The translations under genes and the position numbers were made by a program. A model generated the notes under the pieces. It was not told the DNA's origin, did not search any database, and worked only from the letters and a program-made list of their open reading frames with translations. A stretch of 64,000 nucleotides of DNA from Brucella daejeonensis (GTDB lineage Bacteria > Pseudomonadota > Alphaproteobacteria > Rhizobiales > Rhizobiaceae): the NCBI RefSeq assembly GCF_014199265.1, contig NZ_JACIJG010000012.1:1-64000 (forward strand), read 5' to 3'. Of this stretch, positions 1 to 8,756 are shown piece after piece. Positions within the stretch are counted from its first letter, which is position 1; each line of letters begins with the position of its first letter.

Positions 1-270
1 GGTGCGGCGGTGGGTGCGTCGCGCGCGGCGGTGGATGCGGGCTATGCGCCGAACGACTGGCAGGTTGGCCAGACGGGCAAGGTGGTCGCGCCGGAGCTTT
101 ACATTGCGGTGGGCATTTCGGGCGCGATCCAGCATCTGGCGGGCATGAAGGACAGCCGCATCATCGTGGCGATCAACAAGGACGAGGAAGCGCCGATCTT
201 CCAGGTGGCCGATTACGGCCTCGTCGGCGACCTGTTCACCGTCCTGCCGGAATTGCAGAAAGCACTCTGA
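1..270 (+). CDS. etfA: Electron transfer flavoprotein alpha subunit, C-terminal part
   Basis: The reading frame is open from base 1, so only the last 89 residues of the protein are in the window. They match the FAD-binding end of the ETF alpha subunit: a [10 protein letters not shown] segment, then [19 protein letters not shown], the AIQHLAG stretch, [10 protein letters not shown] and a closing [12 protein letters not shown] alpha/beta takes electrons from acyl-CoA and other flavin dehydrogenases and passes them to ETF-ubiquinone oxidoreductase. The beta subunit gene is presumably just upstream, outside the window. A strong hairpin follows the stop, so this is the end of its transcription unit. 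Confidence 0.95.
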   Translation, partial: GAAVGASRAAVDAGYAPNDWQVGQTGKVVAPELYIAVGISGAIQHLAGMKDSRIIVAINKDEEAPIFQVADYGLVGDLFTVLPELQKAL

Positions 271-277
271 TAAACCG

Positions 278-306
278 GAAAGCGGCGGGCAGACCCCGCC
301 GCTTTC
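278..306 (+). terminator. Intrinsic terminator after etfA
   Basis: A 12-bp perfect stem (278-289 with 295-306, arms GAAAGCGGCGGG and CCCGCCGCTTTC) closes a 5-base loop. It begins 8 bases after the etfA stop and is followed by TCGTT. The U-tract is weak, but the stem is very stable. It could also serve the convergent peptidase gene. Confidence 0.8.
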
Positions 307-394
307 TCGTTGGGCGGTGCGGTCGCGGGCTTCAAGCTTTTGCGCCGCCGAGCGCATTGGACGATCTCGGTTGGAACGGGATGCCGGAACCGCT

Positions 395-1348
395 TCAGTA
401 AATGCCGGTATGGATGGTGCCGTCCGCGCCACACCATGCGCGGTACATGCCGGGGCTGTTGAATGGCAGGCTGATATTGCCCTGACGATCAACGGCGACC
501 AGACCGCCTGACCCGCCGATTTCGCCAAGTTCGCGAACGACGTTGCCTGCGGCTTCTTCTAGCGATTGCCCGGCCCAGCGCATTCGCGCATCGATTTCGT
601 GTCCGACCGCCCAGCGTATGAAATATTCTCCGTGGCCGGTGGCAGAAAGCGCCGCCGTCCGGTCGTCCGCCCATGTTCCCGCACCGATGACCGGACTGTC
701 TCCCACGCGTCCTGGCGTTTTCGCGGTCATGCCGCCGGTCGATGTCGCGGCGGCAAGGTGACCGAACCTGTCCAGCGCTACCGCGCCGACCGTGCCGTGC
801 TTGCGAGCGGGATCGCCATCGTCGCTTGCGCCGCTTTCCCGGCGGGCCATTTCATCGTGCAACGCCTTGCGCCGCTGTTCGGTCGAGAACCAGTCCGGTG
901 CGACCATTTCAAGACCGGCGGTTTCACAGAAACGCTTCGCACCTTGCCCGGCAAGAAAGACGTGCTCGGTCTGCTCCATGATCGCACGTGCGGCCAGAAC
1001 CGGATTACGCGGACCGCAAATGCCGGAAATGGCGCCACATGCTCGGGTTGCACCATCCATGATTGCGGCATCCATTTCATGCGTTTCATCCGTCGTGAAA
1101 ACGGCTCCGCGTCCCGCATTGAAAAGCGGATTTTCTTCGAGGGCGATAACGGATGCCGTTACCGCGTCAAGAGATTTTCCGCCATCGCGAAGCACATCCA
1201 GACCCGCTTGCAGACATGCACGAAGGCCAGCGTGATAGGCCGCTTCTTTCTCCGGCGTCATGTTTGTCTTGAGTATGGTGCCGGCGCCGCCGTGTAACGC
1301 GATGACAGGTGTAAATTCAGGCATTCTAACACTCGATTTGAAGTCCAT
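395..1348 (-). CDS. iaaA: Isoaspartyl peptidase / L-asparaginase (plant-type, Ntn hydrolase)
   Basis: A 317-residue protein of the asparaginase-2 family, which hydrolyses isoaspartyl dipeptides and L-asparagine. The N-terminal half carries the family motifs ALHGGAGT (about 18-24) and NAGRGAVF (about 77-84). The autocleavage site is HGTVGAVALD, with the nucleophile Thr186 becoming the N-terminus of the beta subunit; the beta subunit continues with STGGMTAKTPGRVGDSP and GAGTWAD. No signal peptide is apparent, so it is probably cytosolic. An internal ATG at residue 9 is an alternative start, and neither start has a good Shine-Dalgarno. In E. coli the orthologue lies beside the glutathione importer gsiABCD; here it stands alone and convergent to etfA. 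Confidence 0.9.
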   Translation of the reverse strand: MDFKSSVRMPEFTPVIALHGGAGTILKTNMTPEKEAAYHAGLRACLQAGLDVLRDGGKSLDAVTASVIALEENPLFNAGRGAVFTTDETHEMDAAIMDGATRACGAISGICGPRNPVLAARAIMEQTEHVFLAGQGAKRFCETAGLEMVAPDWFSTEQRRKALHDEMARRESGASDDGDPARKHGTVGAVALDRFGHLAAATSTGGMTAKTPGRVGDSPVIGAGTWADDRTAALSATGHGEYFIRWAVGHEIDARMRWAGQSLEEAAGNVVRELGEIGGSGGLVAVDRQGNISLPFNSPGMYRAWCGADGTIHTGIY

Positions 1349-1684
1349 CCCGAAAAGGGTGGAACGATTTCGGTGGGGAAGGCTGGTATTACTCCGGTTT
1401 GACGCCCATGGCCAACCTATCTTCGTCGGAGCGCGGCATTATAGGAAATCGTCTTCTTAAGGTCACGGCTGACGTGTTCACGGCCAGTGGGAGGCCCGGG
1501 TACTCCCAGAACAGCCCGTTACCTCGCTCGATGTCGTCATTCGCCATGGCAGGGTCGTTGAAGGAGGGACGGATTCTCCCGGTTTATCCACGTGAATCTG
1601 CCGAAATTTTTAAGCGCCCCTTGATTACAGTCAAGGAAGCCGGTCACCCTTGACCGTAAATCTGGCGGGGAGGGAGATCGGGCC
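1349..1684. other. Intergenic region with alternative stem-loops before the ferric-reductase gene
   Basis: No convincing gene is present in these 336 bases. The notable part is 1619-1656: CCTTGA (1619-1624), TCAAGG (1631-1636) and a second CCTTGA (1648-1653), so the middle element can pair with either neighbour. A second perfect hairpin, CGGTCA/TGACCG (1641-1646 with 1651-1656), overlaps the last element. A good ribosome binding site (GGGAGGGAG, about 1669-1677) precedes the ATG at 1685. It may be an operator or a structured leader. Confidence 0.4.
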
Positions 1685-3040
1685 ATGCGAAACATAAAGC
1701 GCGCATTCTGGGGAATATTGATTTTGCTGAGTGCGCTTTGGCTGCTCACGAAACCAGCCATCTTGCCTGCAACCGGTTTCTTCGTTTTGCGTGACGCCAT
1801 GATGCAATATAGCGGCATTATAGCAATGGGCTGCATGAGCGTAGCCATGATCCTGTCTCTGCGGCTGCGGTGGCCGGAGCGCTGGCTGGGCGGGCTGGAC
1901 AAGATGTACCGTCTGCATAAATGGATGGGCATTGCGGCGCTTGTCGTTTCCATAGTTCATTGGCTATGGAGTGAAGCACCGAAATGGGGGGTGGGTCTAG
2001 GGTGGCTGAGCAGGCCAGCGCGCGGCCCTCGGCCAGCCATTGAAAATCCTGTTCAGCAATTTTTGATGACGTTTCGCGGCTCGGCAGAAGGGCTGGGCGA
2101 ATGGGCGTTTTACGGGGCCGTACTCTTGATCGTGCTGGCGCTGATCAAGTATTTTCCCTATCGGTTATTTTACAGAACGCACCGTCTGCTGGCCGTAGCT
2201 TATCTCGTACTGGTGTTTCACTCGGTCGTTCTGATGACATTCGATTACTGGATGTCGCCCATAGGCCTGGCGATGGCGCTGCTGATGGTTGCTGGCAGCT
2301 ACAGCGCGGTTGTCGTGCTCTTGCGTCGCGTAGGCATCGGACGGCAGGTGCGGGGCAATATAGTTTCGCTTCATTACTATCCCGGTGTACACACGCTTGA
2401 AACGGAAATCGACGTGCCGCATGGCTGGCCGGGACACAAGCCGGGCCAGTTTGCTTTCGCGACGTCGGATCGTTCGGAAGGCGCGCACCCTTATACCATC
2501 GCATCAGGATGGAATGACAAGGAACGGCGCATCACTTTCGTAACCAAGGAACTGGGCGATCACACTGACCGGCTGCGGGAAAAGCTCCGCGTCGGGCAGG
2601 CCGTGACGATCGAAGGGCCCTATGGCTGTTTCGATTTCGATAACATGCAGCCACGGCAGATATGGATCGGTGGGGGTATCGGGATCACACCTTTCATCGC
2701 AGGTATGCAGCACATCGCGCTGGAGCGCCAAGCGCATCCGAATGGGTTTCACCCGCCAGAGGTCGACCTGTTTCATTCGACCACGGAATACGATGAGGAG
2801 GCCATCGCCAAATTGACGGCGGATGCTGCGGCAGCGAATATCCGTATGCATGTGCTGGTAAATGCCCGTGACGGTCGCCTGACGGGGGATCGCATTCGTG
2901 ACACAGTGCCGGAGTGGCGCGACGCCAGCATCTGGTTTTGCGGCCCGTCCGGTTTCGGTGAAGCGCTGCGCCGCGATTTTGCAGCCCATGGCCTGCCTGT
3001 CGATGAGCGGTTTCATCAGGAGCTTTTTGCAATGAGATGA
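1685..3040 (+). CDS. Ferric reductase-like transmembrane flavocytochrome (FNR-type C-terminal domain)
   Basis: A 451-residue protein. Residues 1-215 hold about six membrane helices of the ferric-reductase/NOX type, with paired histidines suited to haem ligation: H78 and H92 in one helix, H166 and H179 in another. Residues 220-451 form a ferredoxin-NADP reductase-like domain with the FAD motif HPYTIAS (268-274), GPYG (311-314), the nucleotide-binding IGGGIGITPF (328-337) and a C-terminal CGPSGFG. It should move electrons from NAD(P)H via FAD and haem across the inner membrane, possibly to ferric chelates. No partner gene is attached, so the acceptor is unknown. Confidence 0.85.
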   Translation: MRNIKRAFWGILILLSALWLLTKPAILPATGFFVLRDAMMQYSGIIAMGCMSVAMILSLRLRWPERWLGGLDKMYRLHKWMGIAALVVSIVHWLWSEAPKWGVGLGWLSRPARGPRPAIENPVQQFLMTFRGSAEGLGEWAFYGAVLLIVLALIKYFPYRLFYRTHRLLAVAYLVLVFHSVVLMTFDYWMSPIGLAMALLMVAGSYSAVVVLLRRVGIGRQVRGNIVSLHYYPGVHTLETEIDVPHGWPGHKPGQFAFATSDRSEGAHPYTIASGWNDKERRITFVTKELGDHTDRLREKLRVGQAVTIEGPYGCFDFDNMQPRQIWIGGGIGITPFIAGMQHIALERQAHPNGFHPPEVDLFHSTTEYDEEAIAKLTADAAAANIRMHVLVNARDGRLTGDRIRDTVPEWRDASIWFCGPSGFGEALRRDFAAHGLPVDERFHQELFAMR

Positions 3041-3186
3041 GCGGCACTTTGCCAGCCGTTGCGTTCATTTTGCCGTCAACGAAACTTCAACAAGCTGAGA
3101 CAAATCTGTTACGTTGAAAGCCTATTTCCCGAGTAGTTTCAATATCGGCCACCGATACACGGTGCCATTGTTGCTCGGGGAAAGAC

Positions 3187-4815
3187 ATGCTTATCACTCG
3201 TCGTCACGCATTGGGTCTGATGGGCGCTGCCGCAGGCACGCTTGTCATGCCAGGGATCGTTCTTGCAAACCAGCGCCGCTCGATCACCATCGCAGTCCAG
3301 AAGATCACCAACAACAACACGCTCGACATCTGGAACGAACAGTCGAATGTGGGCGAGCGCGTTTTCTTCCCCAATCTGTGGGAAGGCCTGATCCAGCGCG
3401 ACTGGATGGGCAATCAGGGCCCTGTCGCGGGTCTGGCGACCGAATGGAAGCGTCTCGATGAAAAAACCATCGAACTGAAGCTGCGTCAGGGCGTGAAATT
3501 CCACAATGGCGACGAACTGACCGCCGAAGACGTGGTCTTCTCCTTCTCCGACGAGCGCCTGTTTGCCGGCACCGAACCTGCCGGTGGCAAGACGCTTTAT
3601 GAAGCCAATTTCAAGCCGCAGACCGCCAAGGAATTGCCCGCCGGCATTCCGGGCATTTCACGCCGTCTCTGGCCCGCGCTGCGCGGCGTCGAAGCCGTCG
3701 ACAAGTATACGGTCCGTTTCCACAATGCGACGCCTGATGTCACGCTTGAAGGCCGTCTCTACGCTTTCGGTTCGCAGATCGCCAACAAGCGCGCTTGGGA
3801 TGAAGCCAAGTCTTATTCCGAATGGGCACGCAAGCCCGTCACGACCGGTCCTTACAAGGTTGCCGACTATAAGCCGGACGTGGAACTCGTTCTCGAAGCC
3901 CATGACGAATATTGGGGCGGACGTCCGCCGCTGCAGCAGATCCGTTTTGTCGAAGTGCCGGAAGTGGCAAGCCGCGTCAACGGCCTGATCTCCGGCCAGT
4001 ACGACTTCGCCTGCGACCTGCCGCCGGATCAGATCGGCGCCGTGACCGCCAATCCGGGGCTGGAAATCCAGAGCTCGACTATCTGGAACCACCGCACCAC
4101 CGTTTTCAACACGCAGAACGAAATCCTGCGCGATCCGCTGGTGCGCCGCGCTATGACCCATTCCATCGATCGTCAGGCGATTGTCGATGCGCTGTGGGCT
4201 GGCCAGACGGTTGTACCGGCAGGCTTGCAGTTTGAAAGCTTCCGCACGTCCAACATGTTCATCGAAGACTGGCAGCCGCCGAAATTCGACCCGGAACTGG
4301 CACGCGATCTGTTGAAGCAGGCCAATTACAAGGGCGACGCGATCCCTTACCGCCTGTTGAACAACTATTACACCAACCAGACGCCGACGGCGCAGGTGCT
4401 GGTGGAAATGTGGAAGCAGGTCGGCCTCAACGTCGAAATCGAGATGAAGGAAAACTGGGCCCAGATCCACGATCCGGCAGGCACCAAGGGCGTACGCGAC
4501 TGGTCGGCGTCCAACAATATCAACGATCCGATCACGCCGATGGTCGTGCAGTTTGGCCCTAATGGTGAAGTGCAGCAGAAGAAGGACTGGTCGAACGACG
4601 AGGTCAACAAGTTGTCGGTCATCATGGAAACGTCCACTGATCATGACCAGCGCAAGAAGGCCATCAAGCGTATGCTCGAAATCTGCGAGCGCGAAGACCC
4701 AGTCTACAATATCCTGCATCAGAATGCCGTGTTCACAGGCATGAAGAAGGACCTGAAGTGGAAGGCCGCACCGGCATTTGCCATGGATTTTCGCTCCACG
4801 AACTGGAACGTCTGA
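3187..4815 (+). CDS. ABC transporter substrate-binding protein, Dpp/Opp family (system 1), Tat-type signal
   Basis: A 542-residue family-5 solute-binding protein. The N-terminus has a twin-arginine motif (ITRRHALGLMG) and ends in an AXA-like site near residue 27, which suggests export of the folded protein by Tat. The body shows the family pattern: LKLRQGVKFHNGDELTAEDV, a VTTGPYKV segment, and LRDPLVRRAMTHSIDR in lobe 2. It is the first gene of an operon with two ATPases, two permeases, a phosphodiesterase and an isomerase-like protein. The ligand may therefore be a phosphodiester-linked sugar or glycerol compound rather than a peptide. That is inferred from neighbours only. Confidence 0.9.
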   Translation: MLITRRHALGLMGAAAGTLVMPGIVLANQRRSITIAVQKITNNNTLDIWNEQSNVGERVFFPNLWEGLIQRDWMGNQGPVAGLATEWKRLDEKTIELKLRQGVKFHNGDELTAEDVVFSFSDERLFAGTEPAGGKTLYEANFKPQTAKELPAGIPGISRRLWPALRGVEAVDKYTVRFHNATPDVTLEGRLYAFGSQIANKRAWDEAKSYSEWARKPVTTGPYKVADYKPDVELVLEAHDEYWGGRPPLQQIRFVEVPEVASRVNGLISGQYDFACDLPPDQIGAVTANPGLEIQSSTIWNHRTTVFNTQNEILRDPLVRRAMTHSIDRQAIVDALWAGQTVVPAGLQFESFRTSNMFIEDWQPPKFDPELARDLLKQANYKGDAIPYRLLNNYYTNQTPTAQVLVEMWKQVGLNVEIEMKENWAQIHDPAGTKGVRDWSASNNINDPITPMVVQFGPNGEVQQKKDWSNDEVNKLSVIMETSTDHDQRKKAIKRMLEICEREDPVYNILHQNAVFTGMKKDLKWKAAPAFAMDFRSTNWNV

Positions 4816-4828
4816 TCGTTCCATCGAC

Positions 4829-4858
4829 AAAGGCTGGCGCATCAATGCACCAGCCTTT
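4829..4858 (+). terminator. Hairpin between the binding-protein and ATPase genes (partial terminator)
   Basis: Arms AAAGGCTGG (4829-4837) and CCAGCCTTT (4850-4858), with an inner GCA/TGC extension, are followed by TCATTTT. It lies 13 bases after the binding-protein stop. Such a site typically lets most transcripts stop after the abundant binding protein and some read on into the transporter genes. Confidence 0.65.
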
Positions 4859-4881
4859 TCATTTTGACGAAAGGTGAGGAC

Positions 4882-5898
4882 ATGGCGTTCGTCTCCATTC
4901 GGGATTTGAAAGTCTCTTTCAGCGGCGTGCAAGTCCTCCACGGCATCGACCTCGATATCGAGCGCGGCGAAACGTTGGGGCTGGTTGGGGAATCGGGTTG
5001 CGGAAAATCAGTGACGTGGCTTGCCGCACTCGGCCTTCTGCCGGGTAAGGCCGCAGTCTCAGGCTCAGTCAAGATCGAAGACCGGGAACTGGTCAGTGCA
5101 TCCCGCCTCGTCAAGGAAGGTGTTCGCGGCGGTCGTATCGCCATGATTTTTCAGGATCCGAGTTCCTCGCTCAATCCTGTCAAGAAAGTCGGCAGCCAGA
5201 TCGTGGAATCGCTGTCGCTGCATCGCGGATTGAAGGACGAGGCCGCACGCAAGGAAGCGGTTCGCCTGATGGAACGCGTCGGCATTCCCGACGCCGAACG
5301 CCGCTTCAACCTGTTTCCGCATGAATTTTCCGGTGGCCAGTGCCAGCGCCTGATGATTGCCATCGCACTTGCCGGTCAACCCGATGTGCTGATCGCCGAC
5401 GAACCGACCACCGCTCTCGACGTTACCATTCAGGCACAGATTCTCGACCTTCTCGACCAGATCCGGCAGGAAACCGGCATGGCGGTGGTGTTCATCAGCC
5501 ATGATCTGGGCGCGGTCAGCCAGATCTGCGAACGCGTCTGCGTCATGTATGCCGGACGCATCGTGGAACGCGGCAAAACTGCCGAATTGTTCGAAGCACC
5601 GCAGCATCCCTATACGCGCGGCCTGTTCGACGCCATTCCCCGGATTGACGGCGGACGCGAAAGACTGCGCGCTATCCCCGGCACCGTGCCCGATCCGCGC
5701 CATCTGCCGCAGGGTTGCGCCTTTGCGCCGCGCTGCTCGCACGCGGCCGAACAATGCGCAACCGAACACCCGCAATTGCAGATGCTGAATGGGCAGGAAG
5801 TCGCCTGCTTTTATCCCTGTTCCGAGAGCACCGCGCCGCAAACCACGTCATGCAGCCAGACCGGCGTAACCCCGTGTCCGCAAGGAGCCTTCGCATGA
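4882..5898 (+). CDS. Dipeptide-type ABC transporter ATPase 1 (DppD-like, system 1)
   Basis: A 338-residue cytosolic ATPase. It has Walker [10 protein letters not shown]-loop region IFQDPSSSLNP, signature FSGGQCQR (a Cys where Arg is usual), Walker [13 protein letters not shown], a switch His in FISHDLG, and a C-terminal oligopeptide-transporter domain with spaced cysteines (GCAFAPRCSHAAEQC). ATG 4882 is chosen because AAGGTGAGGA lies directly before it; a TTG six codons earlier is possible. The stop overlaps the next start by 4 bp (ATGA), so the two ATPases are translationally coupled. Confidence 0.92.
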   Translation: MAFVSIRDLKVSFSGVQVLHGIDLDIERGETLGLVGESGCGKSVTWLAALGLLPGKAAVSGSVKIEDRELVSASRLVKEGVRGGRIAMIFQDPSSSLNPVKKVGSQIVESLSLHRGLKDEAARKEAVRLMERVGIPDAERRFNLFPHEFSGGQCQRLMIAIALAGQPDVLIADEPTTALDVTIQAQILDLLDQIRQETGMAVVFISHDLGAVSQICERVCVMYAGRIVERGKTAELFEAPQHPYTRGLFDAIPRIDGGRERLRAIPGTVPDPRHLPQGCAFAPRCSHAAEQCATEHPQLQMLNGQEVACFYPCSESTAPQTTSCSQTGVTPCPQGAFA

Positions 5899-6869
5899 GT
5901 TTCCTGCTTGAAGCACGCAATCTGGTCCGGGTTTACCAGAGCGACGGCCTTTTCAGGAAGGCCGCGCCGGTCAAGGCTGTTGACGGCGTGAGCCTCTCCG
6001 TTCGCCCCGGCGAAACGCTCGGCATTGTCGGTGAATCCGGCTGCGGCAAGTCCACCCTTGGCCGCATGCTGCTCGGCATCGATGATGCATCGGAAGGCGA
6101 AATCCTGTTCGACGGCAAGCCCCTGCCGCGCCGCCACACGAGCGAATGGCGCAAGCTGCGTTCCCAGATGCAACTGGTCTTTCAGGACCCGCTCGCGGCC
6201 CTCGACCGGCGTTTGCCGATTGCCGCGCAGATCGGCGAACCGTTGCAAATTCACGGCCTTGCTTCGGGCGCGGATCTGAAATCGCGCGTCGATGAGCTGA
6301 TGCTGGCGGTCGGCTTGCGTCGGGATCAGGGCGAGCGCTATCCGCACGAACTGTCCGGCGGACAGCGCCAGCGCGTCGTCATCGCCCGCGCTCTCGCCAC
6401 GGAGCCGCGTCTTCTGGTCTGCGACGAACCGGTTTCCGCGCTCGACGTGTCCATTCAGGCGCAGGTGGTCAATCTTCTGCGCGATCTTCAGGAAAAGCAT
6501 GGCATCGCCATGGTGTTCATCAGCCATGACCTCAAGGTTGTGCGCAATATCTGCGACCGCGTTGCCGTCATGTATCTGGGCAAGATCGTCGAGGAAGCCA
6601 GTTCCGGCGTGATCTTCGAGACACCGCAGCACCCCTATACCAAGGCTCTGGTTTCTTCCGTACCGGTGCCCGGCAAGAAGCTCAACCAGCGCACGATCCT
6701 GAAAGGCGAACCGCCGAACCCGGCCAATCGCCCAACCGGCTGCGTGTTTCATCCGCGATGTCCGATAGCGGGTTTCCAATGCCCGACCGACATGCCCGTT
6801 CTGCAACCGTCCGGCTACGACAGACGCACCGCCTGCCATTTCGTAGAACCGGCCCAAAGCGCCGCGTGA
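5895..6869 (+). CDS. Dipeptide-type ABC transporter ATPase 2 (DppF-like, system 1)
   Basis: A 324-residue ATPase and the presumed heterodimer partner of the preceding protein. Motifs in order: Walker [23 protein letters not shown], signature LSGGQRQR, Walker B LLVCDEPVSALDVS, FISHDLK, and a C-terminal PTGCVFHPRCPIAGFQC segment. The ATG at 5895 overlaps the upstream stop and has AAGGAG 7 bases before it. The open frame extends further upstream, but only inside the preceding gene. The first permease gene follows after 9 bases. Confidence 0.92.
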   Translation: MSFLLEARNLVRVYQSDGLFRKAAPVKAVDGVSLSVRPGETLGIVGESGCGKSTLGRMLLGIDDASEGEILFDGKPLPRRHTSEWRKLRSQMQLVFQDPLAALDRRLPIAAQIGEPLQIHGLASGADLKSRVDELMLAVGLRRDQGERYPHELSGGQRQRVVIARALATEPRLLVCDEPVSALDVSIQAQVVNLLRDLQEKHGIAMVFISHDLKVVRNICDRVAVMYLGKIVEEASSGVIFETPQHPYTKALVSSVPVPGKKLNQRTILKGEPPNPANRPTGCVFHPRCPIAGFQCPTDMPVLQPSGYDRRTACHFVEPAQSAA

Positions 6870-6878
6870 GGAGGCCCC

Positions 6879-7805
6879 ATGTTTTTATTCATAGCCTCTC
6901 GTCTCCTTCGCGCCGTCGTGACGGTCTTTCTGGTCATGACTTTTGCCTTCGTCGTGCTGCGCATGTCCGGCGATCCGGCCCAGATCATGCTCGGCCCCGA
7001 TGCGCCGCAGGTCTCCGTCGATGCCTTCCGCAAGGCATGGGGTCTCGATGATCCTTTGTGGATACAATATCTCTCTTATCTCAAGGGCATTTTGAGCTTC
7101 GATTTCGGCATGTCGATGCGCGACAAGGCCCCGGCAATCGATCTGGTGCTGCAACGCGTGCCCGCCACGCTGCAAATCACCATTCCGGCGCTGATCATCA
7201 AGCTTAGTCTTGGCATTCCGGCGGGCGTTTACGCCGCCCTGCATCGTCAGGGCATTGCCGACCGCGGCGTCATCACGTTGTCGATCCTCGGTTTCACCGT
7301 GCCTTCATTCGTGCTCGGCCTGTTGCTGGTGCTGATCTTCTCGGTGCAGCTTGGCGTGCTGCCATCAGGCGGCAGCGATACGTGGATCCATGGCATCCTG
7401 CCGACGCTGACCATCGCCATTGGCGGCACGGCTATTCTGGCACGCTTCTCCCGCTCCGCCATGATCGAAGTGCTGGGCCAGCCCTATATCCGTACGGCCT
7501 CGGCCAAGGGTGTGAGCTGGCATGATGTGGTGTGGAAACACGCTTTGCCTAACGCATCCGTGCCGATTGTCACCATTGTCGGCTTCATGGTCGGTGCCCT
7601 GATCGCCGGTGCCGTGGTGGTTGAAACCATCTTCTCCTGGCCTGGCATCGGACGACTTCTCGTCGTCTCGGTCGCCAATCGCGATCTAGCAGTTGTGCAA
7701 TGCCTGCTTCTGGTGATCGCAAGCTGCATGGTCTTCTCCAACCTGATTGTCGATGTGCTCTACGGCGTTCTCGATCCGCGCCTGAGAACAAAAACCGCGC
7801 ATTGA
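6879..7805 (+). CDS. ABC transporter permease (DppB-like, system 1)
   Basis: A 308-residue inner-membrane protein with about six helices and the binding-protein-dependent transport fold. The N-terminus has the DppB pattern FLFIASRLLRAVVTVFLVM followed by GDPAQIMLGP. The cytoplasmic EAA-like loop reads YIRTASAKGVSWHDVVWKHA. The end (GVLDPRLRTK) matches the family. GAGGAGG (6867-6873) precedes the start. Unusually for such operons, it is separated from the next permease by a 67-bp gap that holds a palindromic repeat. Confidence 0.9.
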   Translation: MFLFIASRLLRAVVTVFLVMTFAFVVLRMSGDPAQIMLGPDAPQVSVDAFRKAWGLDDPLWIQYLSYLKGILSFDFGMSMRDKAPAIDLVLQRVPATLQITIPALIIKLSLGIPAGVYAALHRQGIADRGVITLSILGFTVPSFVLGLLLVLIFSVQLGVLPSGGSDTWIHGILPTLTIAIGGTAILARFSRSAMIEVLGQPYIRTASAKGVSWHDVVWKHALPNASVPIVTIVGFMVGALIAGAVVVETIFSWPGIGRLLVVSVANRDLAVVQCLLLVIASCMVFSNLIVDVLYGVLDPRLRTKTAH

Positions 7806-7852
7806 GAGCATTTCCAGCAAAAGTGCGAAACGGTTTTGCGTTGGATAATGCG
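7806..7852 (+). repeat. Short dispersed intergenic palindromic element
   Basis: The 47-bp unit begins GAGCATTTCCAGCAAAAG and has GCAAAA (7817-7822) facing TTTTGC (7834-7839). I recognise this as a type of short repeat scattered between genes in Brucella and other rhizobial relatives, from memory only. It sits between two permease genes of one operon and could form a hairpin in the mRNA. No second clear copy was found in this window. Confidence 0.5.
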
Positions 7853-7872
7853 AAAATAGACGAGCTAAAATT

Positions 7873-8745
7873 ATGACCGATACCGCCCTTCATGCCAGTC
7901 CCGTCAAGACCCCCGCTTTGGTCAGCCGGCTGCGCGCCATGATGCCCTTGAGCGTTGCCTTCGCCGTCTTCTGGCTGGCGCTGATGTTGTTCGTTGTGAT
8001 CTTTGCCGACTATCTGCGTCCCTATTCCATCACCAAGATGGATCTGATGGCGCGTCTGGTGCCAACGGGAACGCCCGGTCATTGGCTCGGAACCGACGAA
8101 CTCGGTCGCGACGTCTATTCGCGCCTGATCCAGTCGATCCGCGTTTCGCTGGTCATCGCTTTCGGGGCGACGATCCTGTCGGCAGTCTTCGGCACATTGC
8201 TGGGCTTTCTGGCCGCACGTTTTCGCGGCTGGGTGGAACACATCGTGCTGATGCTGGCCGATTTTCAGGCCGCCCTGCCCTTCATGGTACTGGCGCTGGC
8301 CGTGCTCGCCTTCTTCGGCAATTCCATGCCGCTCCTGATTGGCCTCATGGGTTTTTACGGCTGGGAACGTTATGCGCGTATCGCACGCGGGCTTGCCATT
8401 TCCGCCGGTGCACAGGGCTATGCCAGCGCTATTGCGCAACTCGGCGCGACGCCGTTGCGCGTCTATTTCCGCCATATCCTGCCCAATGTCGCCTCGACAC
8501 TCATCGTCTCGATGACGCTGACCTTCCCGGAAATCATCCTGATGGAATCCGGTCTTTCGTTCCTCGGCCTTGGCGTGCAGCCGCCGGAAAGCTCGCTCGG
8601 CAACATGGTGGGTTTTGCGCGCGAATACCTGACGCGCGCACCATGGATCATGCTGGCCCCGGCTCTGGTGATCGTGCTGACCACGCTTTCGATTTCGCTT
8701 CTGGGTGACTGGCTTCGCGACAAGCTCGACCCGACCGTTCAATAA
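7873..8745 (+). CDS. ABC transporter permease (DppC-like, system 1)
   Basis: A 290-residue permease with an extended N-terminal region, a first helix near residues 30-50, the periplasmic GHWLGTDELGRDVYSRLI motif typical of DppC/OppC, and about five further helices. The EAA-like loop (ASAIAQLGATPLRVYFRHIL) is a degenerate form of the usual EAARALG. It should pair with the DppB-like permease at 6879 to form the membrane channel. The start is ATG 7873, 20 bases after the palindromic element; no strong Shine-Dalgarno is visible. A 3'-end gap of only 11 bases leads into the phosphodiesterase gene. Confidence 0.9.
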   Translation: MTDTALHASPVKTPALVSRLRAMMPLSVAFAVFWLALMLFVVIFADYLRPYSITKMDLMARLVPTGTPGHWLGTDELGRDVYSRLIQSIRVSLVIAFGATILSAVFGTLLGFLAARFRGWVEHIVLMLADFQAALPFMVLALAVLAFFGNSMPLLIGLMGFYGWERYARIARGLAISAGAQGYASAIAQLGATPLRVYFRHILPNVASTLIVSMTLTFPEIILMESGLSFLGLGVQPPESSLGNMVGFAREYLTRAPWIMLAPALVIVLTTLSISLLGDWLRDKLDPTVQ

Positions 8746-8756
8746 GGAAAACCCAA

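Noticed and set aside
566-1297. A 243-codon plus-strand frame across the isoaspartyl peptidase gene
   Set aside because: The minus-strand frame contains all Ntn-hydrolase motifs including the GTVG nucleophile site; the plus frame has none.
3658-4941. A 427-codon open frame opposite the first binding-protein gene
   Set aside because: It spans the intergenic hairpin and the next gene start, and the plus-strand gene is certain; this is a compositional shadow.
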